Shown here: piece after piece, positions 1 through 9,864 of the stretch
Layout: every line of letters begins with the position of its first letter
Position numbering within the stretch: the first letter of the stretch is position 1
Assembly (NCBI GenBank): GCA_951394045.1
Contig: OX595994.1
Coordinates: 1,984,001-2,048,000, forward strand
Source: Nitzschia sp. DOCU1
Taxonomy: Eukaryota > Bacillariophyta > Bacillariophyceae > Bacillariales > Bacillariaceae
Length of the DNA: 64,000 nt
Direction: 5' to 3'
Notes under the pieces: model-generated
The model's database searches: none
Told to the model about the DNA's origin: nothing
The model's input: the letters and a program-made list of their open reading frames with translations, nothing else
Position numbers and translations under genes: made by a program

Positions 1-1163
1 GCTATTCCACCATTGTTGCTTTGGTCATTAAACGGTGTTGGCATCATGGTCGGCATATTCGTCACATAAAAGACATTGTCTTTATCACCAACAGGCGACG
101 ACGAGATGGTTTCCTGATCGTTACTTTGCATTCGCAAAAACATAAAGGTGAGTACTACCACAACCCCCAACAAGACAGGTCCCATGAGCATTCCCAAGAG
201 ATAAATAAAGCGCCGAATGGGAAATCGGAATCGTGGATGCAAACTACTGATAGACCCTAAAGAATGGACTGGACCGACGGCACTGGTTTCGTGAGAGGTA
301 TCCTCGGTGGGTACCAGTTCAATGACTTTACCAATATTGCTGTTCTCATCGGTATTGGTAGTAGTCTTTGGAGTCTCCACTCGGAAAGGCGGTAAGTCTT
401 TTGTATGGTTGTTGGTCGTTTCAAACTTTTGGGTATTGGAGTAGCTGTCGTTGCGGTAGTCTTGGTAGTGGTGTTCGTGTGGAAGATTCCTATGGACGGA
501 GGGGGCCTTAATTATGCTGGGAGGCGTCAATGGTACTGCTCGTGGATCTCTTTTCACAACGTTACTATTGCCGCCCATGGTATCCCCCAAGGTACTGACT
601 TCATCGGCAGTCCCTGCTTCAATCGATAAGTTTTCTCGTTCATCGAATTCTAGATCGTCTTCATCGTCTTCTTCTTGTTGCGCTGGTAAAAACATGGAAG
701 GAGTCGCATTCCACATCATCATGATGCCATAAGGATTGGCGGGTCCTGTCGGCAAAGGTGCAGCAGTGGCCGCCACTTGTGGACGTTCCAAGTCAAATCC
801 ATGCGTGTCTTCTTCATCGTCCAATTTGGGGGTTCGAGTACGAGTAGGGGTAGGAGGTCTGGATCGATAATGATTGCCATTGTCAGTCGTAGTACTATTA
901 TAAGGTATGGGACGTTGTCGTTGAAGGTAATGAATTTGATACGGCTGTTGACTGTCGTCGTCGTCGTCGACGACGACGTCTTGTTGCGTCATGTTGTTGT
1001 TCCGAAAAAGCAAAGTGGTGGATGCTCCCGTTGTCGGCGTTGTCATCATGTTGATACTAGCAGTAAGGTTACTACTACTGTCCTGATCGTGCTCAATTTT
1101 GTTTTTATTGTGGTTCTGGATGGAGTGACACACGACTATTGCTACTGTTTTGACAGCAATCAT
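1..1163 (-). CDS. Single-pass membrane protein with acidic, Pro/Thr-rich N-terminal region (partial)
   Basis: I read an open minus-strand frame from an ATG at 1163 (an in-frame TAA lies just upstream) to the left window edge, 387 codons without a stop. The N-terminal part is low complexity: a run of Asp, Gln-rich stretches, a Thr-Pro-Arg stretch (PPTPTRTRTPK) and an acidic patch (QQEEDDEDDLEF). One strong hydrophobic segment lies at about residues 319-341 (FIYLLGMLMGPVLLGVVVVL), preceded by Arg residues (RFRFPIRR), so a cytoplasmic N-terminus and an exported C-terminus are expected. After the helix the sequence becomes Ser/Thr/Pro-rich (PTMMPTP). A long disordered cytoplasmic part, one helix and then an exported domain is the layout of many diatom leucine-rich-repeat surface proteins, but no repeat is inside the window, so that identity is only inference. 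The gene is head to head with the hydrolase gene at 1424, 260 bp away. Confidence 0.72.
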   Translation of the reverse strand, partial: MIAVKTVAIVVCHSIQNHNKNKIEHDQDSSSNLTASINMMTTPTTGASTTLLFRNNNMTQQDVVVDDDDDSQQPYQIHYLQRQRPIPYNSTTTDNGNHYRSRPPTPTRTRTPKLDDEEDTHGFDLERPQVAATAAPLPTGPANPYGIMMMWNATPSMFLPAQQEEDDEDDLEFDERENLSIEAGTADEVSTLGDTMGGNSNVVKRDPRAVPLTPPSIIKAPSVHRNLPHEHHYQDYRNDSYSNTQKFETTNNHTKDLPPFRVETPKTTTNTDENSNIGKVIELVPTEDTSHETSAVGPVHSLGSISSLHPRFRFPIRRFIYLLGMLMGPVLLGVVVVLTFMFLRMQSNDQETISSSPVGDKDNVFYVTNMPTMMPTPFNDQSNNGGI

Positions 1164-1423
1164 CCCATTCCGTTCCGAATGGCAATGGCACGAAATTTTG
1201 TTTTCTGTTTAGGATGATGGATACCAATTCCCGGTTCGCAATGACTCTTTGGGGGCGCCATATCTTGGGTCGGATCAGTCGATTGTGTGTGCCAGGCACA
1301 TGCTCGCCATAAATAAAATCCATTTTCGGCTTTCTTATCGTCTCACATGGCAAACCAAAACCATTTATCGTAACCGTCCCAGCATTCATTGACAATACAA
1401 TTGTGAGACATTGCAACAGGATA

Positions 1424-2779
1424 ATGCTTCCCTATCATCGTCCCATGATGTCTGTTTGTTTGCCTTTGAGCAGGTCGCTGCGGCTTCCATCAAAGTGGAT
1501 GAATCATCGATGGATGGCGTTTCCGTTTCCGTTCCGTTCAAGTCATCCAATGGACGGCCATGCTCGTTTTCCCGCCAAATTTGACGTCACATGGAATCGC
1601 CGTTGTCAAAGATCTTTTTCTTCACCATGGAGCACGATGACCTTGGCGCCGACGCTTCAACAACGGATCCGTTCTCGATCCGTTACGACATGTATATGGC
1701 GCCATTACCACTATTCATCCATTACAACCACTACTACATCCAAACGCATTAGTCCTACTATTCATCCTACGAGGCGCACTACTACTACTTTTACTACCAT
1801 GGGTCCTCCTCTCCACAATGATCGCAATCTATGGCGAATTATTCCTACACTTCCCACCGAAGAAGGTGGGGCGCCTCGCAATGCCCGAGTCGTTGTAGTA
1901 TTGATTGGATGGTGGGGTGCGTCCCCTCGACACTTAGAAGTCTATGCGGAATTATATCAAAGTTTATTGCCATCGGCCGCCATTGTGGCTGGTACCGCTA
2001 GTTCCACGGCCATCTTATGGAAACACGACACGCAACTGCGAGCCTTTGCCAAACAGGGCCTGGAAACCATTTCCAGTGTCTTGGCAGATTATGAAAATTT
2101 GCACTTGCCTGTTCTAGTGCACGTCTTTTCCAATGGCGGTGGCTTTGTATGGCATCACATGTACAAATTGTTGGAAGAACAAGAAGAAGCGGCTCTCCAA
2201 CAATTCTTTCCACCGCCATCACATACCCGAAACATGTCAGTGGGATCTATGGATACGGAAGAAACTCCCTTGCATACCAATACGGCCGATTCGTTGTTGC
2301 GAAAAAATATTCGAGGACAAATATGGGATTCGGCACCGGCCTATCCGAAATTTGAATCCGGAATGGCGGCGTTGGAAGGAAGTGGCATGGTTCGGGGCTT
2401 GATAGTGTCATGGATTTTGAAGCTGGCGTTTGTTGTGGTGTATTATTTGGAATCGTGGTGGGATAAATTGCATGGGAGACCTCATCGTATATTGACGTAT
2501 TGGAACGATTTGTGGAACTGTGACTGGGATGTTACACAAGGCTTTGTGTATAGTTCGATCGATCGTATGGTCGACGCCGAGCATTTACAAGGCTTTATTC
2601 AACATCGACGCAAAATGTTAGGTGATGATAAAGTCGTCATTCTAAAATTCGAGGATACCCCCCATGTCCAACATTATCGATTTCATCCCGACGAATACAA
2701 GGTCTTTGTGGAAGACTTTATGCACAAGCATGTACTCCTGGTCCGACGAAAAGGGCAAGGACCTCCACGGCCGGCATGA
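1424..2779 (+). CDS. TMEM53/DUF829-type alpha/beta-hydrolase
   Basis: 451-residue protein of the TMEM53/DUF829 family (Pfam PF05705). The domain starts near residue 155 with a beta-strand and a Gly-Trp-Trp turn (VVVVLIGWWGASPRHLEVY), continues with the nucleophile elbow (VHVFSNGGGF, Ser about 234), the family signature QIWDSAPAYPKF near 299, a hydrophobic helix at about 325-345 (SWILKLAFVVVYYLESW), and ends with a His-containing strand (KFEDTPHVQHYRFHP, about 407). Animal TMEM53 is a nuclear-envelope membrane protein; the substrate of the family is not known to me. The first 60 residues are rich in Arg and Ser and almost free of acids, so an organelle-targeting presequence is possible. I start at the ATG at 1424; an in-frame GTG lies 21 nt upstream. 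It converges with the Cys-rich gene ending at 3762. Confidence 0.85.
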   Translation: MLPYHRPMMSVCLPLSRSLRLPSKWMNHRWMAFPFPFRSSHPMDGHARFPAKFDVTWNRRCQRSFSSPWSTMTLAPTLQQRIRSRSVTTCIWRHYHYSSITTTTTSKRISPTIHPTRRTTTTFTTMGPPLHNDRNLWRIIPTLPTEEGGAPRNARVVVVLIGWWGASPRHLEVYAELYQSLLPSAAIVAGTASSTAILWKHDTQLRAFAKQGLETISSVLADYENLHLPVLVHVFSNGGGFVWHHMYKLLEEQEEAALQQFFPPPSHTRNMSVGSMDTEETPLHTNTADSLLRKNIRGQIWDSAPAYPKFESGMAALEGSGMVRGLIVSWILKLAFVVVYYLESWWDKLHGRPHRILTYWNDLWNCDWDVTQGFVYSSIDRMVDAEHLQGFIQHRRKMLGDDKVVILKFEDTPHVQHYRFHPDEYKVFVEDFMHKHVLLVRRKGQGPPRPA

Positions 2780-3761
2780 TAGAATCATTCTTTTCATATT
2801 TTTGGTTACTAGTAGACAAACAAAATAGCGCCGTGGTATCTAGAGCTATCTAGACGTTTTAAATAAACTGTATTTAGAAATACGTTTTCCATATTAGTCG
2901 AGGCCCTGGCGTGTGCGAACAATTGTCCCTTTTTTGTTTGAGGATGGTCTATTGACAATGGTTGTTGTTGTTGTGGCTGCACAGTGTTCCCGAGTATCCG
3001 GGAACGGCCGGGATCGGACCAAACCAGACGATTGATTCACGAGTCCAGTCCTTCCCCGGGAGATGGCACTCTCTCATTGAGACTGAAAACGCGCGGGAAA
3101 AGTTTCAGTATCAGGCCTACCATCATGTCGTACGCACTGTCTGTGCCCGTCCGCCGCCCGCCAATCAATTCGCTAAAAAAACGCCGACCATGACGCATCA
3201 TCTTGAGGACACCTCGGCCTTGTTTTTTAGAATAGCCGTTACAAAATGCCGCTTCTTTGTCGTTGTTTGTAGCATGTCCCTGGAAAAGGCGTGTTTAGAG
3301 CTGCTAGTCTTCTCTTCGTTGACAGCCATGGACGATTGCGTGTGGCTAGTCCCGTTTGCCGTGGTGGAATCGCAGATCTGATGCGTCGAGGAAACATCGA
3401 CATGACCCAAATCTGCTGCCCACTCAAGGCGAAACACTACAAGACGGCCGTCGATTGCTTTGATGAGGTGTTTCGACTTTCCTGCCGTTAATTCTTCTAC
3501 AATGTGGCGTTGACGACAAAGCCTAGCAGGATGGGAACCTGCGGGGTGAACTTTACGTGTCTGGAGTTTCCGTCGGAGAACAAAGCAACACATCTGGGAT
3601 AACGCCGTCCGTCTTCGACTCCAACCCTCGGGGGGGGTCGCCAGCTTCTCATCCCAAGCCATTTCGACTAGCATGCATCTACTCTAGCTATCGTACAAGA
3701 AGAGGGATTTTGTTGAAAATGTTCATTCAAACGGCTGATTGAGTTTACATCGATCTTTCTC
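2780..3761. other. Convergent intergenic region, no gene I can support
   Basis: About 980 bp between two convergent genes, presumably both 3' UTRs. A minus-strand open frame of 158 codons (3198-3674, ATG start) and a plus-strand frame (2962-3381) overlap here. Neither shows a recognisable domain or a signal peptide, and I do not call them genes. Confidence 0.5.
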
Positions 3762-6700
3762 TCACGTGCAATACTTCGGTTTCAAGAATCCAGATGACTT
3801 GCAGTTTCCACTCAGACAATCTGTGCCGAAAGTGCACTTGCAGGGGGCTGGAGCCCGTCCAATGGTCGGGTAGCAAACTTTCAGCGCCAAAGGACACCGA
3901 TTTGACTTACAGTCGCCATTTTCGCCGCACCCTTTGCACACATCAAGCTTCGCCGTACAAGTGCTTCCGACGCATCTCAAACTGACGCAGTCAGTATCTT
4001 CATTGCAAGTTCCGCCATCTTTTTCTCGATCTATGCATTTTAGAACTCCGTTGACGCTGTCACATCGTCCACTGATGCAGTCCAAGTTCACAGTACATTT
4101 GCACCCCGACGGAGCCGGGCCGGATGATGGATAGCATTGGTTGAGCCCAAGTCCGGGGCATCTGCCAGACATACACTCATCATTTCCTATGCAAGGTTCG
4201 CAGAGATCGAGTTTGGCACGACATCTTGCAAGGCCTTGAACTACATCACCGTTGCAAAACAATCCGAATTCACAATCTGCATTGAGTGCACATCTGCAAC
4301 CTTCGGGAGCCCCACCCGTCGGGGGATAGCACTCTTGTAATAGCAGCGGACAACTATTTGACTCGCAGTGACCACTGTTGCCACATGGTTCACACAGTTG
4401 AAGCTTCTCCGCACATGTGCTCCCGGCGCATCGTCTACTGAGGCAATCACTATCTTCATTACACGTATCACCAATCTCCCCTTTATCCTGGCATGTTAGT
4501 TGGCCATCAACACTGTCACATCGCCCACTCTGGCAGTCCAGGTTCAGAGTACACTTGCACCCGGAAGGGGCCGGGCCGAATGGCGGATAGCATTGGTTGA
4601 GCCCAAGTCCAGGGCATTTGCCAGAAAGACACTCATCATTGCCTAAGCAAGGTTCGCAGAGATCGCGTCTGGCACGACATCGTGCAAGGCCTGCAAGTAC
4701 ATCACCGTTGCAAAACAATAAGGCATCACAATCTGCATTGAGTGCACATCTGCAACCTTCGGGAGCGGAACCAGTCGGGGGATAGCACACATCGAGTGCA
4801 CATCTATTGGATTTGCAGTTCGTTGGATCATCACACGGCTCGCACACTTCCCGGCGATCGCTGGTACAGATGCGATCGATACAAGTATTTTGGCAATCCA
4901 AGGAAACGCTGCATCTGCAACCATCGGGCGCTGGCCCGGACGGAGGATAGCATACACTTTGAAACGTAGGGCACCTCCCCGATTCGCACTCGGTGTTGCT
5001 TGTGCAAGGTTGGCAAACGCCTACTTTCTCCGCGCATACACCGTTCGAACCTCCCAGAAACGTATCGCCTGCGCAGATAGCATTGTCGCAATCCTGGTCT
5101 CTTCGGCACGGTGCTCCTAATTGAAGCTTGGTCTTGCACACTCGGTTCTCGCAACGTCTTGATGCACAGTCCAAATCAAAAAAGCATTTGCAGCCCTCCG
5201 GACCGCCACCAGTTGGTGGATAGCAATCTCCGACGAATGCTCCAAAGACTCCAGCGCACCGATTACTCTTACAATCGCTGTTCTCATTGCATGGCTCACA
5301 CACATCCAGCTCTGGTTGACAGATTCCCAAGAAGCCAGCACCGTCAAAATCAATCTCGCAACGGCCCGATGAGCAATCAAAATTACCTCTGCACTCTCCT
5401 CCAACATCAAGCTTGGCTGCGCAAACTAAATTAGGGTCACATCGGGTGGATTCACAATCAGTTCCGAAGACACAGTTGCACCCATTGGGTGCCCTTCCCG
5501 TCGGAGGATAGCAGGAGCCCAAGGCACATCGTAGAGAAAGACAATCTGAAGGCTCGTTGCATCGCCCGCACACCTCGTTCCTAGGATGGCAGGTTCGAGT
5601 CGAAAGTTCGCATCTTCTGGAAGCGCAGTCCGTATTCTCATTGCAGGAACTCCCGTCTGCTCCAGGCACCGTGCAAACTCTGCTGTCGCACCGTAATGAC
5701 TGACACTCATTGTTGAATAAGCATGAGTGCCCGATCTGAAACTTGTCAACGCACTTTCCCTTGTCACACGTTCCCTTGCAATCTGTGTTGAGAAGACACT
5801 TGCACCCAGGCGGCGCCTGTTCGCCCAGTGGGTAGCAAGTGCCCATTAGCCGAGCACAGCGGCCCGACTCGCAGTCGTTATTCTCGTTGCAGACGCTATC
5901 ATCGCAGTTTGGCAACTTCGGCTTACAGATTTGTTCCGTCAACAAGCCGTCCCTATGGTCGCAGCGCCCACTTAGGCAATCTGATCGTTTGTCGCACGTT
6001 GCGTTGTTTGCAAGCTTGTCCATGCAAATTCCTTTATTTTGAAGCCCTGCAAGAAGTCCTGAAGCGGTGCAACGTCCACTTTCGCACTGAATATTGACTG
6101 TGCATTCGCATGCATTTGGAAAAGGAAGAGAAGGGGCCGGACTCCCATCAGCAGGGTAGCAGGATCCTGCGAATAAGGGACATCTGTTTGACTCGCAATC
6201 AAAATTTTGAACGCAGGGACTGCAGAGGGTAAGGTTCAATGACGCCCGGCATAAGTTGTCATCGCATATAAGTCCTGAAATGCACTCCCCGGGAAAGGAG
6301 CAGGCTTCACCGATTTCCTTTCGTTCACGACAAGTTTTTGGTTCGAATGCGGCCGTGGCGAAGCAAAGTCCAGTTTCGCAGTCCTCCGCCTCGTTGCAGC
6401 TAGTACCGACTGGCTGTTTTGGTCGACAGGTACTGCCAAAACCTCCGTCGCAGCGTCCACTCTCACACTCGAAGTTGAAAGAGCACAGTGCGTCCAACTC
6501 CAAACCATCAGGATCAAGCCCATTTTGGATTCGTGCGAGAGCACAACAGCTCCCTGGCTCTTCGGTAACATTTTGCAGTTCAAACACGGCTTCCCTACAA
6601 TCATTTCTAATTGCGTCCCCGATATCCCCAAAGTCAAAGAATCCGTCCGCGTCGATTTCGGTCAATGGAAGAATGAACGCGAAGCTTGCATTCAAGTTGC

Positions 6701-8099
6701 CGTCGGCTATTGCGATGTCAAAGGCCCCGTCGACTGCGAGGAAGCATGTACCGTCATCTCCTTGTGTAAAGCCCAATGAAGGAAAGGTGGAGTTGTTGAA
6801 CAGAAACTTGAAGTCGAAGCTCAATGCGTCGTTGAGCTTGGCAACGGCACCATTCACACTGTCAATTCCATTGTTGAAAGCATCGGCGATATCTTTCACC
6901 CCTACGAAGATGACATCAATGGTCTCCTCACCGACTCCAGTAACCAAACTGTCGGCCCAACATGTCAGGAGATTGAACAAAGATACTGCGAATTCGACCA
7001 CTCTTGCAACTTCCTGAGCAAATGGACTGCAGCAGAGAAGCACTTGGGTGTCCAGTCTTGCCAGAGTATCTGCAATAATAGCTTCAATCCAATTCACAAT
7101 ATTTTCGACGAGAGCAAGCAAGCGGTCGAGGATCGGGAAGTCGAAAAGGTCAGCGAGGAAATCGAATATCTCACTCAAATCGGGGAATTCAAAATTCAGT
7201 TCAAAGCCACAGACCCCCATGGTCCTGTTCATGCCCAGAATCGTCTCCAAAAACCCATCCGGCACATTGACACAACAGTCGACAGCACCTGCTTCAAAAC
7301 TGGCTGCAGACACCTGGCCTGGGAGGAGACCTACCGGAAAACCTAAACGTTGAATGACTTTGTGCACAGCCGATGCTGCCTTAGAAGCCTTTTCGGCGAC
7401 TTGAAATTGAATCTCAAAGAACCTTTCCTGTGCAGCGCCCATGGGTTTCAGCAATTTATCAAATTTACCGAGTGTCTTTAGAACCGACTCGATGATCTTG
7501 CCCACTTTCGGGATATGTCGCACGATCCGGTCGATAGTTGGATTGTTAATGATCACAAGCAAGTTTCTGACTCTGTTTACCTTGGTTGCTAGGAGGAGAC
7601 GCAATGCAATGTATTGGTGGTACACCTGCAAAAAGTTATTCAAGATCCCTAGATTGCTTTCACAGCGGGCCGTGTTGTTGACAAGGTCATTCGCCACGTC
7701 CTGGAGAAGAGCGATTTCTTCGGGAACACATGTAAACGGGTCTATTCCTTCCAACATCTTTCGAGGACGAGAGTCATCGGCATCAAGGTCGACAACGCCC
7801 CCACCACCAGCAGCAAGAAATCCAACAGCATCAGTTGGCGCGGCCTCGTCCTCAAAGCCGTCGCCATCATAGAACTCAGCAGGCTTGTTCTTCTTCTCAG
7901 CAGCACCACGAATATGATTAGTTGCACCAAACCTCGAAGGCTGGAAATCGTCAGTGCCAGTTGGCGCCCCGTCCTCAAAACCGCCGCCATCAGAGAGGAG
8001 CTCAGTAGGCTTCTCACCACGACCATGACCAGTCGAACCAAACCTTGAAGGTTTGATGAAAAGCAGCACAAGCATCAACATTAATCCTATATTATTCAT
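3762..8099 (-). CDS. Large secreted protein with about ten Cys-rich modules
   Basis: 1,445 residues from the ATG at 8099, intronless. A short hydrophobic N-terminus (residues 4-15) is a plausible signal sequence. Residues 17-90 contain two copies of a 37-residue Gly/Asp-rich unit (PSRFGSTGHGRG... and PSRFGATNHIRG...). Residues about 115-560 form a mostly helical, amphipathic region with few Cys. From about 560 to the end the protein is a chain of small disulfide modules with the pattern CxPCxxNxDCxSxRC...CYPPxGxAPxGCxC, ten copies by my count, alternating with CNExxDCxSxRC units. The spacing resembles dickkopf-type Cys-rich domains, but I see no proof of homology. It is likely an extracellular, disulfide-rich protein of the cell wall, mucilage or surface. 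The protein ends on a module (PKYCT), so there is no C-terminal membrane anchor. The upstream 200 bp is rich in GAAGAA-type purine tracts. Confidence 0.85.
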   Translation of the reverse strand: MNNIGLMLMLVLLFIKPSRFGSTGHGRGEKPTELLSDGGGFEDGAPTGTDDFQPSRFGATNHIRGAAEKKNKPAEFYDGDGFEDEAAPTDAVGFLAAGGGGVVDLDADDSRPRKMLEGIDPFTCVPEEIALLQDVANDLVNNTARCESNLGILNNFLQVYHQYIALRLLLATKVNRVRNLLVIINNPTIDRIVRHIPKVGKIIESVLKTLGKFDKLLKPMGAAQERFFEIQFQVAEKASKAASAVHKVIQRLGFPVGLLPGQVSAASFEAGAVDCCVNVPDGFLETILGMNRTMGVCGFELNFEFPDLSEIFDFLADLFDFPILDRLLALVENIVNWIEAIIADTLARLDTQVLLCCSPFAQEVARVVEFAVSLFNLLTCWADSLVTGVGEETIDVIFVGVKDIADAFNNGIDSVNGAVAKLNDALSFDFKFLFNNSTFPSLGFTQGDDGTCFLAVDGAFDIAIADGNLNASFAFILPLTEIDADGFFDFGDIGDAIRNDCREAVFELQNVTEEPGSCCALARIQNGLDPDGLELDALCSFNFECESGRCDGGFGSTCRPKQPVGTSCNEAEDCETGLCFATAAFEPKTCRERKEIGEACSFPGECISGLICDDNLCRASLNLTLCSPCVQNFDCESNRCPLFAGSCYPADGSPAPSLPFPNACECTVNIQCESGRCTASGLLAGLQNKGICMDKLANNATCDKRSDCLSGRCDHRDGLLTEQICKPKLPNCDDSVCNENNDCESGRCARLMGTCYPLGEQAPPGCKCLLNTDCKGTCDKGKCVDKFQIGHSCLFNNECQSLRCDSRVCTVPGADGSSCNENTDCASRRCELSTRTCHPRNEVCGRCNEPSDCLSLRCALGSCYPPTGRAPNGCNCVFGTDCESTRCDPNLVCAAKLDVGGECRGNFDCSSGRCEIDFDGAGFLGICQPELDVCEPCNENSDCKSNRCAGVFGAFVGDCYPPTGGGPEGCKCFFDLDCASRRCENRVCKTKLQLGAPCRRDQDCDNAICAGDTFLGGSNGVCAEKVGVCQPCTSNTECESGRCPTFQSVCYPPSGPAPDGCRCSVSLDCQNTCIDRICTSDRREVCEPCDDPTNCKSNRCALDVCYPPTGSAPEGCRCALNADCDALLFCNGDVLAGLARCRARRDLCEPCLGNDECLSGKCPGLGLNQCYPPFGPAPSGCKCTLNLDCQSGRCDSVDGQLTCQDKGEIGDTCNEDSDCLSRRCAGSTCAEKLQLCEPCGNSGHCESNSCPLLLQECYPPTGGAPEGCRCALNADCEFGLFCNGDVVQGLARCRAKLDLCEPCIGNDECMSGRCPGLGLNQCYPSSGPAPSGCKCTVNLDCISGRCDSVNGVLKCIDREKDGGTCNEDTDCVSLRCVGSTCTAKLDVCKGCGENGDCKSNRCPLALKVCYPTIGRAPAPCKCTFGTDCLSGNCKSSGFLKPKYCT
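4030..4801 (-). repeat. Recent 456-bp (152-residue) in-frame tandem duplication inside the Cys-rich gene
   Basis: Segments about 4030-4345 and 4486-4801 match at a constant offset of 456 bp. Both encode the same order of elements: GCRCALNADC, FCNGDV, GLARCRA, LCEPC, GNDEC, CPGLGLNQCYP, GPAPSGCKCT. This two-module block is much more alike than the other modules of the protein, so module number appears to have grown recently by unequal exchange. Confidence 0.8.
7830..8051 (-). repeat. Two tandem 111-bp units after the signal sequence of the Cys-rich gene
   Basis: The reading frame contains two diverged 37-residue units, each starting with PSRFG and containing GFEDxAPT. They directly follow the signal sequence. 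The units are Gly/Asp/Glu-rich with no Cys and may act as a spacer or propeptide. Confidence 0.7.
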
Positions 8100-9864
8100 G
8101 ATGATCTTCTTGTTCCTTCTTGTGAAACTCTTCTTCTTGTCTCCGACTTTGTTGTTCTTCTTGCTGGTGCCGTGTCAAGAAGAAATAGGAAGAACAAGTT
8201 GTAGAGGATGATTGAGAAAACCGAGAGGACGACGAATAGTATTAGTAAACAAGCACCAAGAACAACGCATTGATTGTTAACCAACGAACAAGAAGAACAA
8301 GAAGAACACTTGGGTGCTAGCTAAAACCACAAGGCGATGCTGAACCGGAAACTTACTTCGTAACTAATACTTCGTAGTAACGAAAAAGATTATGTCCGCT
8401 TTCACTTCCGTGGTTGCAAGATCGTGATCAGGATTTCGGGGGGTTTCACGCCCAGCAGCAGCACCACCACCACAGCACCACTTCTACTCACGACGACGAC
8501 GAAGGGACAAAACACCGCCCGAGCAGGATCGCCACCATGATCAGCAGACAAAAAACAGAGACGCCCCTGGTGCAGAAAAACAATGGCCCCGCCGCCATTT
8601 TTGTTATGGGGTATGTGTGCTAGTACGAATCCAACACATTCTTTATCAAAAAGTAAATGCCTTTCTTACATAACAAGGTTCTTCTTAGGCTATTAAAAGG
8701 AGAATAAACACGATGCGGCCATTCTAAGAAAAACTGCTGGGATCGGTTCGGGTGCTGTTGCGCGTTTGCTTCTAGTAGGCCCGAGCAGGGGCAGGGCTTC
8801 TTCTGCTGTGGTGGTGGTGGTGGTGGTGGTGGTGTGTCGTCTTCTTCCCAAAATCTACAAGCAGTTATTATCAAAGAGCTTCTTCTTCTTGTTGTTGCCG
8901 ACGAGAACAAGTGAGAAGACGAAGAAGACCTCAGCACCTGCTGCTGCGACAGCAACAGCAACAGCCCTGGCCTGCGATTCGTCACCCTCCACCAGCATCT
9001 GTTTTTATGATAGCATTCCAATCATCTCTCGTGCTGGTCGTCGTCGTGTTCCGTCCCCAGCAGCCGCAGCACCAGCAGGCCTTGCTGCCTCGACTACCGG
9101 AAGTTCTGAGGTGGCTCCAATTTCAGCAGCAGTGCCTCGACGAGGTGGCTCCAAGAATTGGTGGGCACGCACCATGCCATCAACGATACCACAGCACACT
9201 TGCACTCTATGTGCCCCAGCGGGGATTAATTCTCCCTGGATGGGAGATCCTAAGTGGAACAGGAAAACCTTTTGACGTCATTCGGGAATGAATTATTTAG
9301 AGTGACTTGTATTACTCCTGAATCACGAATTGTCTTTCTGTCTGTTTGTCTGCCACTGACCTTGCATGACGTCGCCCTCCCTCTGATGGGGTCACCACAC
9401 CACACTTTTGAACACTCAACACATCATTTGCATCCAAACGATGGTGCGGACCGAAAAAGTACCGACCACACACTCTGTTGAGGTGTGGTAGTATACTATG
9501 TGGGCGGTAAGACGACCGTAAGAAACAAAAGGTTGCTAGAGCAAAAATAGCTAGCTGCGGCCGTTTTTTGCTGGCGGGTTACCTCGTGTACCAGGACGAC
9601 GAAATCGGTTGCGACAACAAGAGCGGGACGTCGTGAATCGGCGTTTTTATCATTTCCCCCGTACTGATTTGTAACTCTCTACTAGCTCATCCTTGTCGTT
9701 GGTCCATCGAGATCGGTGGACCTGCTACGCAATAGTATCGAAAAAGGGTCGTCGGGAAACTAGACTAGACTGCTGGATCGATGATGGTGTTCTGTATCAT
9801 GCATGTGCCAGCAAATGATCTCACTTCTTCGGGCGACGGTATCTCAAGAATGTAATCTATCATA
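8100..9864. other. 1.8-kb intergenic region with low-complexity tracts
   Basis: Lies upstream of the Cys-rich gene and downstream of the membrane gene at 9865. It has GAAGAA/TTCTTC tracts at 8100-8320, a CAC/CAG-rich stretch near 8455-8510, a TGG microsatellite at 8808, and CAG-rich sequence to about 9130. Several overlapping open frames on both strands (for example 8620-9021 minus, 8766-9275 plus, 8911-9291 plus) are driven by these simple repeats. I find no recognisable domain and call no gene, although a small spliced gene cannot be excluded. Confidence 0.5.
8808..8833. repeat. TGG trinucleotide microsatellite
   Basis: Uninterrupted run of TGG/GTG triplets, read as poly-Val on plus and poly-Pro on minus in frames that have no other support. 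Confidence 0.85.

Noticed and set aside
3198..3674. 158-codon minus-strand frame between two convergent genes
   Set aside because: No recognisable motif, overlapped by plus-strand frames, no paralogue in the window; left as unannotated.
6256..7017. 253-codon plus-strand frame inside the Cys-rich gene
   Set aside because: Antisense shadow of a well-supported coding frame; no domain and low-complexity Ser/Lys composition.
8096..8284. 62-codon minus-strand frame with a strong hydrophobic stretch just upstream of the Cys-rich gene
   Set aside because: Different frame from the gene; hydrophobicity comes from TTC/CTT-rich upstream DNA. A spliced alternative first exon is possible but not shown.
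8620..9291. Overlapping open frames with poly-Val, poly-Pro or poly-Gln
   Set aside because: Produced by TGG and CAG simple repeats on both strands; no coherent protein.
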